Numbered from the stretch's first letter, positions 33,686 through 47,280 are shown. The stretch: 64,000 nt of DNA from Theobroma cacao (GCF_000208745.1 NC_030851.1:15054137-15118136); one strand, 5' to 3'. The notes: generated by a model from the letters alone, not told the origin. Numbers and translations are program-made.

Positions 33686-34436
33686 CGATAGTGGTGCCCT
33701 TTAAGTTTTTAGCTCTTTTACTCCCATGTCATTAGGAATAAATAAATAAGATAGGATGGAAACATAAAGCTCATTAATGGGTTGTATCTCAACCGTTCAA
33801 TTATGCGAAAAACGAAAGAAATCATGTTATAATCTCCCCAATTATGGCTTACTTTATATGATTATGCGTTAATAAGTTACCCACAACTGAATAGTCGTTT
33901 GTTTACGTTTAGGTTCCAAATTTGGATTGCATGCAATTCAATTGTTAATTGCTTCTCTTTTCAAAGCAATGGGTTGGTGTGCCAGCTAATGTGAGTTGTT
34001 CAATCCATTGTGAATTGTGGGTAATGAAATTTTATTCCATTAAGATTGTACACGGTGTCTGTCAAATAAGTTAGTTTATCCAAAAAGAAAAAGAATATTC
34101 CTCTCCTCTTCCCGGCTCAGCCCAATGATTAACTTTAGTGGTTAGCCCAAACCCATGGGCCTTAAGCTCAGCCAGCCTGGGTTTCAAATTGTTTCGACGA
34201 GAACAAGTTTTATTTGACCAGAGTGACGGACACATAGGCGTAAACTGAAAACGTGTAAGAAAAGCAGCAATCCCACGTAGGAAATGGCCACGTGTAACGC
34301 CTAGAACAGCAACACGTTCAAAAACAACTTCAGAGTAGTACCCCGCTCTCTCTGTATTTGCAACGCAAAATCTCCGGTCTCTCTTTCTATCAATGATCAT
34401 TTCTATTCTGAGGTTTTGATTGAATCGTTCGTCTTA
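33686..34436. other. Divergent promoter region (HIPP / DUF7733-like gene)
   Basis: Upstream DNA of both the HIPP gene (-) and the next gene (+). A minus-strand ORF at 34071-34400 has no domain and overlaps the likely 5' UTR of the plus gene. No separate gene is supported. Confidence 0.5.
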
Positions 34437-35365
34437 GTAAGATCTCCTCTCTTCAATTATTATTTTTTAACATTCTTAATGAGATCATTGTATATGTCTT
34501 GAATATGTGGTGCGTGATCAGTTTCTTGAGTTCTTCTATGATTTTGTTGTTGATATCATTCTTGCCTTCAATATAATCAGGATATCTGTTGAATTCCCAA
34601 TTTTGGCGTCTTTTCTTTCATCTTTGTCGACAAGCTTTTCTTTAGTTATCGATAGAACACAAATTGCTCTCCTTCACTTTTATGGTACGATGGTTTTCAG
34701 TATCTAAAAGTTGGTAGCAAGAGCTAATGGTTGGGAGAAATTTCACTTCCGATTAAGCTTATGGGATTCACGTTTTGGTTAAATTCGTTTCTTCTTTCGC
34801 CTGATTATAAATTTGATTTGCTTCTGTTATGTCTCCTTCAATGGTTACAGATTCTTTTCAAAAATAAAAAATAAAAAATGGTTACAGATTACAATACAAC
34901 AGCACATCCTGAATAACTCTGAAACAGAGTTTTTTGTCATTAAAATTGATCTCTCTCCTAAATGCTGGATTCTGTTTTTATCTCTGCTGGTTAATTATTA
35001 GTAATATGCTACAGACATTTTTGTTACTTGGGTAATTCGAGTGGTAAAGTTTGCTTAGCCCATACAAGATCAGGCCTTAATGCCCTCTACTTTATTCTTG
35101 AGCCATGATCCCAGCCTGAAAGATACTGCTCTTGGATTTGGTTAGTAAGAAGATGACATCTTGCCATGAGATTAATGTGGTTGTGTGTGAATATTGAATT
35201 TGCCTTTCTCGTTTCAGTGGAGCTCAACTCAAGTCTGAAACTCTGAATATTCGTATTAGCCTTTTCGTTTTTAGATAAATCAGCTGAAAATATCTATTAC
35301 ATCTCTTAATGTTTTTTCTCACACAGTGATGCTTGTTTCTCCAATAACGGTTCCTTCTTTGTCAG
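34437..35365 (+). other. Probable 5' UTR intron of the membrane protein gene
   Basis: GTAAGATCTCC at 34437 looks like a splice donor, and TTTGTCAG ending at 35365 looks like its acceptor, 99 bases before the ATG at 35465. The intervening sequence is T-rich with no coding potential. Inference only; transcript data would decide it. Confidence 0.45.
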
Positions 35366-35464
35366 GTTCCCGAGTGCCGGCAAATTTACTTCACTTCAGA
35401 GCAGTCTGGGTTTTGCAGTGAAAACCACCAGAACAACCAAAGCATTTTGAGTTCAAAAGTAAAA

Positions 35465-36401
35465 ATGTCCGGTGTAACTCTTGCTGTGGCTCCTAGAAGT
35501 GAGCCAGACAAAACCATAGCACCAGGGGAAAAACTCGAACATAAACCTCTTCGCCAGCAGCAGCAACAATCAGTGGCGGGCGGTCTAATGGGATCATTGC
35601 GTGTGATTGAGCTCCAACTAGTAGCTTTCATTATGGTTTTTTCAATTAGTGGCCTTGTCCCACTCCTTGATTTGGTCTTCCCAGCTTTTGCCTCGACTTA
35701 TATAATCGCCCTTTCACTCTTTGCCTTCCCATCCCACGGTCGCATATCCACTGGCTCGCAAGAGATTTTCCAAGGCAGCAAACTCTTTAGGCTCTATGTG
35801 ATTCTTGGAACTACCATAGGGCTTTTCTTGCCACTGGCATATGTCCTGGGCGGCTTTGCGAGGGGTGATAAGCATGCTGTTCGATCAGCTACGCCTCACT
35901 TGTTCTTGCTTTCATTTCAAATACTAACAGAAAATGTGATAAGCGGGCTGTCTTTATTTTCACCGCCGGTGAGGGCACTTGTTCCTGTACTATATACGGT
36001 GAGGAGGATTTTTATTATCATTGACTGGATGCATGATGTTTGGCTCAACAAAACTCTGCCTGCAAATGCACAACTCAAGGTAATTCTCAACCAAATTAAT
36101 ATTTCTGGTTTCAGGTAATTGGCAATTGTCAAATTTCATGCCAGCGTGCTTTGAAAATGTTTAACATAATCTAAGATTGATTGTGCAGGACATTGCATGG
36201 GATTGGTTTGGGAAGGGCCTGGCAGCTGCAAATCTATTTTACTTCTCTATCAATCTCTTGTGCTTTTTGATTCCTCGATTCCTGCCTCGGGCATTTGAGA
36301 GGTACTTTAGGGAAAGGGATGAGGTCGATGCTAAGATGTCAGAGGACAAGCGTTCCACGGCAGCAAAAAAGTCCCAGGCAACAGATAAGAAAGTCGATTG
36401 A
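35465..36401 (+). CDS. Multi-pass membrane protein, DUF7733-like, function unknown
   Basis: Two exons, 35465-36079 and 36189-36401 (phase 0, GT-AG), encoding 275 residues. The start is the first ATG in frame. The N-terminal about 40 residues are hydrophilic with a Gln run (31-35). Hydrophobic segments lie at about 48-66, 72-88, 108-128, 143-161 and 215-233. Conserved-looking blocks are the F-P-S-H-G-R loop (88-93), the I-I-D-W-M-H motif (185-190) and W-D-W-F-G-K-G-L-A-A-A-N (209-220). The C-terminus is charged and Lys-rich. I believe this is the plant family named DUF7733, but the label is from memory. No enzymatic motif is visible. A membrane location is inferred. No neighbour suggests a role. 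Confidence 0.82.
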
Positions 36402-38603
36402 GACGGTTGAATCTGTTCTCGTGTGTTCAAACAGCTAGTATTGAAAAGCAATTGTATTCCTTTTTCTGCTGCAGCTAAAGAGTCGTCCACTTTCTAGACT
36501 TTTGACAATGACAATTAATGTTTAGACTTGTCTCGCTTATTTGGTTATCTACCTTGGATCAATCGTGAATCTTTCTTTGCTTAGTATAATTCTATTTTTC
36601 TTTTCTTTTTGAAAATAAAATGAGTATCTCGTTCTATTAAATCAAAAATAAATTACAATACGAATAGAAACAATAACTGATAAAGCACTCTTTCCGCATC
36701 TCACTCTCATCATATTCTAGTTCACAAACATTGGGACTTTGGGTCTTGTTAAACAAGCGGAAGACTCTATTAACTTGTAATATTTCAGTTTTCCTATTAA
36801 GCATTCCCATTCCAATGGAAAGAAAATTTTGGTTTTCATCTTTTCATTTTTCTCCTCCTCTAGTTTTTTCATCTTTGTTCCTGGATGAGAATTAAGTAGC
36901 ATTACACTTCCCAAGTCCTAGGTTTATGTTGGAAGCTTCGAATCTTTGGGAAAGGATTCAAACAGAAAAATACACACAAAAACAGATGATTAATAATAAT
37001 CTTTAGGATGTTTGTTAGCAATAAAAGAAATATGGATCCATGGCCTAATAATGGTCTTGCGGCGGCAAACACAATGACATTAATTTGTTCCTCTTTTACT
37101 GGACAATATCACATCTGGATATAACTTGTAGCCAGAATTCTAGCATCTCTGTTAAATAGTTTCATACTCTTGTTTTTCCATGAGTGCTAGGAGTAATTCA
37201 AGGGCAGAATATTGTCACTTTCTAAAGCAAGGTAAATCAAAATTTCAAACAATGATACTTTTTTTGTATATAGATCTCAAAAATTTCTACTTTTGATATA
37301 ATTAAATAATTTGCTCACTCTTCATATTCCCCCATCTGGAAAAACCCTGTTCGGAAGCAAGAGATTTGGTAGAGATATTCGGCAATTGATCAGTAGAGGA
37401 ACACATATCTAAGAAGCACATGTCATTGGTAACATTTTTTCCAACAACGTAGAAGCATGAAAAACATGACTGACTGACTGACTGACTGCCATATATGTTG
37501 CACTCACATTGTATAGAATCCAACCTACTGACATGTCGACAAAGGCATCAAGATTACGAAGAATTTGCGAAGCCAACAAAACGCAGCCGCATTATATTCT
37601 ACTCAGCATTGGAATGAGAAATTGTTGGCTGCTTTTTATTCGGGAGCATAGCATTGTAGTGGAAAGACAACCAGTCCAATTGAATTGACCAACGGAAAAA
37701 ATAATCACAAAAAGTACGTTAAAAACCAATCCATAAAATGTATAGGGAGAGAGAGCCAGGTCAAAAGATGAAAGAAAAACAATTTTCCGCAACCCTGATG
37801 CCTACATGCCCTCAAGCTGGGCAGTCCTGTTACGCACCTCAAATTACACCTTTTGGGTTCCATTGCTTTTGGGCGGGTGGTTAGTCCTTATCCAAGTTGC
37901 TCAGAAAAGGACTGTTTTGCCCTTTTCAATTTAATGCTAAGGAGTCGTAATTTGCTTGTTGTGCACATTGTTCCTCGTAGAAAGTGTAAGGTTGCTATGC
38001 CCAAAGGCGGTGCGGACCAAACTCTCTGCGCCACTCGTCAATGGCCGGTTACCTCTTTACTCTTTTTGTTATAAAAGCTAATGAATTTTGTTTTTTTTTT
38101 TTTATTATTATTGTGTTTTCACTAATTAGATTACAAGTAGAATTATTATAAAATTGTAAGAAAAAAGGTAAAATGGAACATGGAATTCCAGTATGGTACA
38201 TTTTTAAGTATACCATTCGTCTTTTAGCATAAATACAAGGAAAAGATTAAGTTAGATTTTAATTGTTTTAATGCTGTTTTTGAAGCATTTGTCACATATC
38301 CAACATGATAGTTTACCTTATCACATTAAAACAAGTTTTCTAACAATGTCATTTCCTCCTCTACTTTTTGCTGTTTTGCTTTGCAAGTGATCCGCACGCG
38401 CCAAAAAGCAGGGGCGTGAAACAGAGATTGGCGTTATTTAACCTGAAAAATAAGGAACCGCTGACCTCTCTGCCCGACGACGTACCTTCTTTCTGCCTTG
38501 TCTGCCAAGTAAATATAATATAATATTCAAATTACTTAAATAAAGAAAAACCACATTTCCATTTTATTTTCTTTTAAGAAAAAAAGAAAACACCCTCACC
38601 ACT
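36402..38603. other. Intergenic region, no gene seen
   Basis: It starts with the 3' UTR of the membrane protein gene. A (TGAC)n stretch lies at about 37467-37488. Short ORFs at 37302-37523 and 37853-38074 have no domain. The last few hundred bases are the promoter of the next gene. Confidence 0.5.
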
Positions 38604-38629
38604 GTGTCCTCTCTTCCTCCCTTCTCAGC

Positions 38630-38651
38630 CTCTCTCTCTCTCTCTCTCTCT
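38630..38651. repeat. (TC)n tract in a 5' UTR
   Basis: About 11 TC units lie 85 bases upstream of the ATG at 38736. CT-rich 5' UTRs are common in plant genes. An unresolved base (N) sits 11 bases after it, at 38662. Confidence 0.85.
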
Positions 38652-38735
38652 TACTCCCAATNTTTAATCCCTCGCCCACTTCTTTCCCCTTCTTTTACAC
38701 CCTCAACCAAACCTCAAAGAAAAACGAAAGCAGCC

Positions 38736-39551
38736 ATGAAGCTCAAAAACAAAGGTAGAGTATTCCCATCCCCTTCTTCTTCTTCATCTTCTTCTTCTTC
38801 TTCTTGTGAAGACTATCTTTCCATTTTGAAGCTTCTCCCAGCTGCCATTTTGGCTCTTGCTTCAGTCCTTTCTCTCGAGGACCGTGAGGTTTTAGCTTAC
38901 ATGATAACCAGGTCCCTCAAAACCACCACCACTGCCACCAACTCTTCTTTAATCTCCCAAGATTATTCTTCCAAGAAGAGATCTTCCAAGAAGCCACCAC
39001 CTACCGCCTCCAAGCTGACCCAAAAGAATGGCGCTTTACCCCATAAGCCGCCCGTTTTCGATTGCGATTGTTTCGACTGCTACACTAGTTACTGGTTTCG
39101 TTGGGACTCGTCTCCTAACCGCGAGCTTATCCATCAAGTTATTGAAGCTTTCGAAGATCATTTAACCAACGGGGAAGCCCAGAAACCTTCCAAGAAGAAC
39201 ATAAGGCCCAAAAAGAGAGACAGTACCAGCAAAGTGGCCAGTCGGGTCCCCGACAGCCCGGTTGGTGACCTCCCGGTTCAGCCCGACCAAGAAGTTCTGG
39301 TCTCGGAGAGTAGTTCTACCGACGAAGCATCGGTTTTTAACGATGACGTCACTTCAAGGGAGAAGGATGTTAAAGAAGAGGTAGCTGACGCGGCAGAAGT
39401 GACTGAAGAGTTTGCGGTAGTGGAGGATGCGGAGGTGGAAATACGGACGGCGGCGACGAGTAGCCACAAGGGGTTGGCTAGGAAGGTGTTGCCGGACGTG
39501 TTAGGATTATTGAATTCTCGTTTATGGGGTCTTTGGAATCCAAATGTGTAA
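38736..39551 (+). CDS. Unknown plant protein with FDCDCFDC motif
   Basis: Intronless, 271 residues from the first in-frame ATG (38736). A Ser run (about 14-23) comes first, then a hydrophobic stretch (about 30-47, L-K-L-L-P-A-A-I-L-A-L). The most striking part is F-D-C-D-C-F-D-C-Y-T-S-Y-W-F-R-W-D-S-S (about 108-126), followed by a helix-like N-R-E-L-I-H-Q-V-I-E-A-F-E-D-H-L. The middle and C-terminal half are acidic and Lys/Ser-rich. The end, L-P-D-V-L-G-L-L-N-S-R-L-W-G-L-W (about 252-267), is hydrophobic and looks conserved. I recognise no named domain. The three closely spaced Cys with acidic neighbours might bind metal, but that is speculation. Confidence 0.75.
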   Translation: MKLKNKGRVFPSPSSSSSSSSSSCEDYLSILKLLPAAILALASVLSLEDREVLAYMITRSLKTTTTATNSSLISQDYSSKKRSSKKPPPTASKLTQKNGALPHKPPVFDCDCFDCYTSYWFRWDSSPNRELIHQVIEAFEDHLTNGEAQKPSKKNIRPKKRDSTSKVASRVPDSPVGDLPVQPDQEVLVSESSSTDEASVFNDDVTSREKDVKEEVADAAEVTEEFAVVEDAEVEIRTAATSSHKGLARKVLPDVLGLLNSRLWGLWNPNV

Positions 39552-42500
39552 TATTTCTTTCTTTCTTTCTATTTTTGGAGAAAAAATTTATTATTAAAAA
39601 TATATTTTTGGGGATACATCTGTGCCCGAATATAGGCATGGTCCCTCCCTTGAATAGCATGACCCTTTTTCCGCTTTGCTTTTCTGCACTGGACTTAAAA
39701 AATGTACCTGGCGGCGAGTAGTCATTTTCCGGGAGAAAAAGGAGTTGCACATAATTTGCTTCTGTTTTGGGCCATAATTTTGTTATCAATTATTTATTTT
39801 GTATTTGGCTTAGGAACGAAGTATTGTGGTTAGGTAAGATAGTTTGTAAAAAGTGGGCCAATTAGAATGGGATATTTTTTTTTGAAAGAATAAGAATGGG
39901 ATATTTTGCTAGTCAAGGGTTGTAATTATTATTATATGATTAAACTGAGATAGATAATACCATCTTTTATTTTATTCGCTGCTGCTTTTTGTGAATGTCA
40001 ATATGCCATTTTCTTTTGATTCCTTTTGGTTGGCCTTGTGTTGTTGTTGTAGTTAGGTTTAGGTGCCCTCTGATTCTGACGTCTATATATAACAATGTAG
40101 GTTCCCTAAGTTGCCCTGGTTTTTGTGTAGCAAAACTTTATAGGTTAAGGAAAGGATGGTTTCTGTCTTTCTCTTGTCATTTGCGGATAACCTGAGAGGC
40201 TTGCTTCCTGTTTGTTGACCATAATAATGGATTTTAGTTTATTAATAAATTTATAGAGATTAGAGCAAGTGCTATTTCTTGACATTATTTTTATTACATT
40301 TAATGAAAAAGCAGTAGTGTTTTCTCAATAATAATAGAATTGAGGAGTTGAGCCCGAGTTTAGCTGTTGCCTGCAACTTACTTTTCCTCTAATCGATTAA
40401 GCATGTGGCCCAGTCCCAGAGATAAGAACTACCTCCTGAAGCTGAAATTCCTGAGCGTAATCTCCTTTTCTTGATTATGTGTAACTTACCCTTTTTCGCC
40501 CAAAGGATCCCTATCCTAATATCACAAGCAGCTCAGAAAAGATGCTAGGGGATATGTGAAACACGATAAACAACTAGTCAGGATGAAAAAAGAGGGCATA
40601 CATATGGATGGAAAAATGTTGCCGATGCACTCAGGTAACTAGCACAAGAGTTTTGACCTTGTTGTGATGTTGGGCTAATGAGTAATGCCTATCGATGATG
40701 TCCATGCAACTGCGACACTACATACCCAGCAGGCAGCCATACAATACAGGCAACAACATTGGAGGGATTGTCCCATTCAAGGCATTTGCTGAGTGAAAGA
40801 AAGCCTTATCCAACGTACATGGTCGTGTTTCGGTCCCTATCTTAATATCCAACAAAAAGAAACAAATGGCAAAAAATAAAAATTTCCTGGCCTCTGGATT
40901 GTCTCCTTCCCTCTTGTTTGCTTTGAGGCTGACAAAAGCTCAGTCACCAATCCCATCACTGGTACATACCATCTTCATTCTAATTTTTGTGATGGCAGAA
41001 CCTTCACATCACCTCTGGGGAGGTATCGGTGGGAGCTTTACCTTACTTTTATTGCAAGATGCCAGATACATATGCTTGGCTGGCAATGAAATCCCATCTT
41101 CTTGTTAAACTCAAGTGAGGGATAAACTAATCAAGATACATTTTGTTGATAAACGATTTAATCTCATGAGAAGCCTGTAGTAACACAATTCTCTTTGCTG
41201 TTGATGATAAGGGTAAGATCCATCTAAGAGCCAGAAAGGACATCAGGCATTTGGTAAAGGGATGATTTATTGTTATAAGATAAAACCCCTTTCTCGTGGA
41301 CTGAAAAAGCTCATTGATAGTGAACTCCACTGTCCATATTGGACTCCATTTTTAAATTTCCTGGAGACTCAAAGTTTACTGGTGGCACGTCAACGTTAAC
41401 AGGTGACAAGCCAGCTTTAGTTTACTGATTACAAAGATACAAACTAAGGTTAAATTGTTGATAAAGTCAAGGTTAAACAGTGACACGCCTAAATACTTTC
41501 TACTAGAAAAATTTCAAGAAGAAAAGTTGGATGATTGATCTACAGGATAAAGCAGGCATCCTGCTCTCTTTTTGGCTTGCTTTTTTACCATTCACTCAGA
41601 AACGGCTCTTCCTTCATCCTCACTGTTTAGTCAGTAGACAAGCAACAAGCTGCTCAGAATCAAGTTGGAGTTGCTATCGTGCCGCAGAGGGAAAAAGAGA
41701 GAAGGCAACGAAGAACCAGCAGGCAGTTGCTGTTGTGACAAGCCTAAAGCAATGCCATCTGACCTTTAGGCTTGAGGTGGGCTTGAGTTGGTATTAGTCT
41801 ATGTGCATTAGTCCACACTGTGATGTTTCGTTTACTCCGTTTCAGCAAGTCCATTCACTTGTATCTTAGTCGCAGCAGCCATGATATGGATTCAAAGCTC
41901 TCCAGATAGATAGAAAAATTCTGAGAATCAAGTCACTTCACTGTGTTTTTACTTTATCATGTTTCTTTCTGCTTGAGTGGAAGTGGTAGAAACAATGCTC
42001 TCCTTTGCGCCTCCAGAGAAAACAATATGGCACTGTCAATTGGAAATCAGAATTATCCAATGGTGCCCCAGCACAATGACTAAAATTTTGATCCTACACT
42101 CCCATAGCACCTCCATTTTTTTCACATCCCAGCTCGAATTTACAAAAAGTTAAGGTGAAACAAACAAAAACAGATTAGACTCAGAATAGACGCACCAGTT
42201 GGCATGATCAAAATTGGTCACAAAAAATGGGGCCACTCGGCCTTCAGACCCGAGAAGTCATTCTAAAATAAGAAGATAACTACAATAAGCAAAAGCTAGG
42301 AACACATTTGATCATCATGAAGGTAGTTGGTAAGATTATGAAACTCGATAATCAGTCAGAATTATCCAAGAATCATTGGTTCAATCACTCTTGACTTTTG
42401 ACATGAGATGCAAGTTGATTCTAACAGCAAATATATGATGAACATGTTAAATTAAATCCATCTTACCAGATGCATTGCTTTTTAATTATGACTTAACATT

Positions 42501-45500
42501 CTCCACTCATTACCATGAATTCAATTGAATGGATCCATATTTTGATTTTAGCACTGGTCATTCAGCAATAAAAGTATAGCCTTTGATAAGGTCATATTTA
42601 ACAAAGCATTCAATACGAGATTTTTTATTTGGAATAAGGAAAGGCTTAAATTCATGTTTTACACGCTTCTTTGCCAGGGTTAACAGGTTAAAGGCTATAT
42701 AACATCTCAATATATCAATCGATTGCTTTACCACATTCAGATATTAATCAAAGTTGCAATAGTACTATTTTCATTTCTTTTTGGACAGACAGATGCATTG
42801 ATTCATGAGGAACAAAAAAAAGGGCAAAGCAAGTTCTTGTCAGCAAAGCAAAAAAGTAGACAAAATATTATATTTTTGTTTTTCAGCTAGTGCGATTGTG
42901 TTAGATTAGCCACCAAAGAAGAGAATGATGCCTGATTTGAACTAAAAAAAAAAAAAAAAAAACAGCTATTGAGAATATCAACTGAAACTTGAATATTCAA
43001 TTATAACTCCTCAACTTCATTTGCTCCTTGCCAGGATTGAAATCATGCGAATCAAACTGCCATTTCACATCAAACAAGACCACAGAGATTTTTTTTTCTT
43101 TCAAAACTCAAAACAGATCACACCCGTTAGTTCCACAACCTTTACCGTAGCCTTAGTAGCACTGTCATACCCTCCCCATGCAAGCTTTTTTTTTTTATTT
43201 TTTTTTTAAAACAAGACCTCAGACCTCCCCATGCAAGCTTGAGCTTGACCTCAGACCTTCCATGTCTTGTTGCCATTATCTGCAGTTGACTCCAGATTAA
43301 ACATGACAAAAAATATCATTAGTAGATAAAAAATATTATCATGCAATCCAAAGTGAAAAATAAGTGGGGCCATGTTAATGAGAGGTGATGAAACTGACCA
43401 CATAACCAATCTGTGACTCACAAGATGCTGAGCAAATCACCATAGCAAGGGTGGAGGGGAGTATTATGCTGAGGAACAGGCAAAATAAAGAGAGCCAAAA
43501 CACTTGGCGCAAGTGCTTGTTCTTGGTGCACAGGAACAGCCGCTGAGTCAGTGAATACTTTCTGGATGAACAAAGATTTCCCAAAGGAAATCGTCAGTTA
43601 GCATTTGGTGGTAGTAAATCAAATTATAGAACCAAAATATCAACGTTGCAACCATATTCCCTTAGAGCTTGTAGCATTTAGCAATTTATTTTCTAACCTT
43701 TAGCTCTTCGTCTCGTTTAACATGAAGAGTTTAAAATTGAAATTAGATACATTGAATGCATGATGTTGGCAGCATTATGATTCAATGCTTATTCAAAACA
43801 GGCAGCTCTAGTCTCACCTTAAAAATAATGTAAAAAGCGAGAGAAATTTTAACAGTAGGAATACGACCCATAGCCACTTGAATATTTAAAAAAATGAATA
43901 AAACCTAAATTGTTCTCCTTGTACGATGACAAAGTTTGATCACACGAAATTCAAGACATGTCTTAACATTAGATTCTTCTCAATTTTTAACCCATCCATC
44001 TTGATTTTGGGGCACTTTGTCTGTTCATAGTTTTAAACATATTCCAGGACAAACTGAGCATGAAAAACCAAATAGAAAGTCGTTTTGCACTCCACTAATA
44101 TAAAGCATGGGTTGTCCCTTAATTTTACCAAATTGAAAGCCGGAACTGGCGGCCCCCTTATTTTGTATATTTGCCCAATCCGTGACCACACAAGTGTGTG
44201 GCAGCAATTCACCAGTTTCTACAATCCACAGGAGAAGCAAAGAACCATAATGACATACCGCATTTCGATTAGTTGAGGATCAATCATTGTGCAGAATCAA
44301 CATCACTGACCACTGATCCAACAGTGTGGAGTTATCCTGATTCACCACATGCACCACTTGCTTGATGTTATGTGTTTGACTGATTCTCCACTGTTTTGGT
44401 TGCAAGAATTCTTTGTTTAACAACGAGAGAAATTACAGACCAACCTTTGGTGTAGTTCAGAAAAATTTGTGAGGTAATTAGTTTCGTGACAAATATGACT
44501 ATAGCAATATATCCACCATGAATTCACATTGCAGTGGTGGTCACTGCGCTCAAACTCAGTGATACTATATAATAAGTCAACCAGGGATGAAAAAACCTTT
44601 TAGTGTCAGTTTCCATCATGTTCGAGGAAGGAAAGTGTCCCAACAGTTCCTACTCTAGTTTCCTGTTGGCTACCAATACAGGATAGCACGGAATTTCACC
44701 TGACCCTACAGTTGTTGTATATGATCATTCTTTTTAATAAGGATGCCTAGCATACCATTTCGTTTCTGTCAGACCTGGTTTTCATTTTCAGAGCGTTTTA
44801 TTTTGTCAGTTTATGTAAATATTCTTCTGCGCGACCATATCACATGTAACGCAACACTCCCAGTAACGAAAAGGAAAATAGAAAGAAGGAACCTTACGTA
44901 TTAGTTATCCTACTAAATCAGGGGCGGATCACTTTCAAAATTGTTTAGAACCGCTAAAACTGCAGTAACATACCCGAAACTAATTACTCTATAGTCTACA
45001 CAGGAATGGATATGAATACAACTATGCAGGAAACACCATCACCAGCTAGTAACCCAAGTCGTTTATGAAGTATTCAAAACTTGAACAAGCTCTATTGTTC
45101 TTATCAGCACCATTCCATGAGTTCATCTATTCAATGGAACATCTCGGTGATGAAGTAGTTGCTATACTAGTCATAAAAAGACGAGCTACTGCAAACTCAG
45201 ATTTTCTCCATTTCTTGAACAATTAATTATATAGAACAATATTATTCGAATCACAACAAGAATATCTCACATTCATTTCAAGATTCTAAATATCAATTAA
45301 TTCATTTTCGTTATCATCCAGAGTTTAACAATAGTTTTAGCACAAATTTCAACGCTGTATCACATACTCCCTCTTGTACAGCAAAAAGAGGAAGTACTAG
45401 GATGGCCACGTGAGGAAGGAAATACCTTTCTGTATGGCACTGCTGAACTTTTTTCCTTTCTCCATGACTATTCATTTTCTTTTTTGATAGAAATCATGTT

Positions 45501-46314
45501 AAGTAACTGCAAGAGATAATCATAGTTGAACAACAGTCAGAAGGTAATGAACTTAGAACGAGAATTCACTAGCCAGCATGGAAGACAAAAATATTGTTAG
45601 ACATTAGTTTCTTGTTCACAATTAGGCAATCCAGCTGAAGCAAGAATTTTCAAAGCATAATATGAAAATCTGTCCATAGACAAGCTTTACAAATTTAGAG
45701 ACCATAGGTAAGCGAACCTCGGCTAGAACGCAATTTACACATATATATGTTTTCAACGTTGTTAATTAAAGGTTTAGCAAAAATCCAGCAGTACTTAAGG
45801 GTATCAGAATTTGCTACTCAACATCTATGAAAAGATATTTGTACTCATTCATGAAAGATGGCTTTATCACCTATGCCCCTCAGTGATAAACCCTTTCCTT
45901 GCTTTTCAGCTCAGTCATATTCACAAAGTCGCTGGCAAGATCCACTAATTTTTTCAAGGGCAACGCTCCCAAACTTGATGGTCTGCAGAAAATACATACT
46001 ATAATGAAATGATAATGACGGTGAATGTGTACATGACTGGCTAAGAATGAAAACAACTTCAACATTCCATAGAATGGAGTACTGGGAAGTACTGAGATCA
46101 CAGAAGCCGTGAACTTTTGTAATGGTCATTATTTGGCTATGCTCGATAGTAGATAATAGACAATCGTTACTAGATATCACCATGAAGAAGTAAAATCTGA
46201 TTATGAGGGATTAGTCACATACACTGGAAAATTAACAACAAATTAAATGCAAATGGATTTATGAAACATAACAAGTGAGGAAATATGTCGTGAAGAGTTA
46301 AATTTTAGTCATAC
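39552..46314. other. Long intergenic region, no supported gene
   Basis: About 6.8 kb with only short ORFs (for example 40866-41108, 41531-41797, 43375-43584). None has a recognisable domain or a convincing exon structure. It includes the 3' UTR of the unknown Cys-rich gene. A non-coding RNA cannot be excluded. A possible terminal exon lies around 45985-45890 on the minus strand, after a good splice acceptor, but it could not be linked to other exons. Confidence 0.5.
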
Positions 46315-46673
46315 CTATGGTGCGTAAAAGCCATGCAAGCTTTCTATGTTCCAAAATGGTAGAATATCAGGGACATCAAGTGGATCCAATTGCTGGCTGC
46401 ACACAGAATTTCTTTAACTGCAACTTTAAAAGTATTGTAACGTATTGTGTTTGAAGATATTTATTTAAGTAAATTATCATCTATTCTTGTCTATCACACA
46501 ATAGTCCTTCAGTTAGAAAACCCCACACAGTGGGAGACCAACCAAGGAGCATCAGGCAGACTTACTTTTTGTATCCATAAAGAGAAAGGATCTTCTTCTA
46601 TTGTCATATTACCTTTGAACCCACTGAAATCCGACAAAATAGTCTCCGGAGCCCCCACTAGTAAAGCCAGGTT
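46315..46673 (-). other. Candidate exons of an unidentified minus-strand gene
   Basis: Two coding-like blocks lie on the minus strand. 46673-46566 is 36 codons, followed by a perfect GTAAGT donor (I-E-E-D-P-F-S-L-W-I-Q-K at its end). 46392-46315 is 26 codons in the compatible phase 0, read after a CAG acceptor and ending in a stop (L-D-P-L-D-V-P-D-I-L-P-F-W-N). The acceptor of the first block is weak. No upstream exons were found between it and LAZY1, which starts 600 bases away. It could be the end of a small gene, a gene fragment, or chance. Confidence 0.3.
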
Positions 46674-47280
46674 CTTTCACCAAATACCAAGTAAACCATT
46701 AATTGTAATAAGGCTAATAAATTCATCAACATCCTAAACAAAAAGGTGCATGCGGATTTACATGTCGGAAAGGGTGGTAACATAGAACATGGCACACTTC
46801 AAATTGATGATCTATCACAGTTGAACATGGTTAATTGCATCTTAACTTACAAGTTTAATGGACATGTAAGCGATTCGTATATGCGACCATAATATTTAAG
46901 TGTATCAGTCTGTGCCAAATCATGCAAAAAAATAAAAAAAGAGACAATGAAAAGAAAGAAAGGAAAAGCCATAAACCCTCTAGCCCGCCATGCACATGAA
47001 CATGAGTGGATGGCTTATGTAGAATTCTGGGCTCCTGGAGTAGAGGACCCACTCGACATTGGGCTACATGATGTGATCTTGACAATTAATAGCCAACCCA
47101 AATTTTGTAATGATCTCCGTGTTTCTCTCCAGCCATCTTTATCTCAGATGATAGGAGACTTCAAGGACCTAATTTATTTCCATTCATTAACAGTGTGTCA
47201 TCAAATGGTTAAGTAGATCTCCACTCCACCCACAATCCACAACAAGTGATCAAAGTTGAGGTATTTTGAAGACAGCAGAG

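Noticed and set aside
34071..34400. Minus-strand ORF of 109 residues between two genes
   Set aside because: It overlaps the probable 5' UTR of the plus-strand membrane protein gene and has no domain.
43375..43584. Minus-strand ORF with a hydrophobic segment
   Set aside because: Hydrophobicity comes from T-rich codons; no homology recognised and no exon context.
46447..46737. Plus-strand ORF of 96 residues
   Set aside because: The better coding signal is on the opposite strand (46673-46566).
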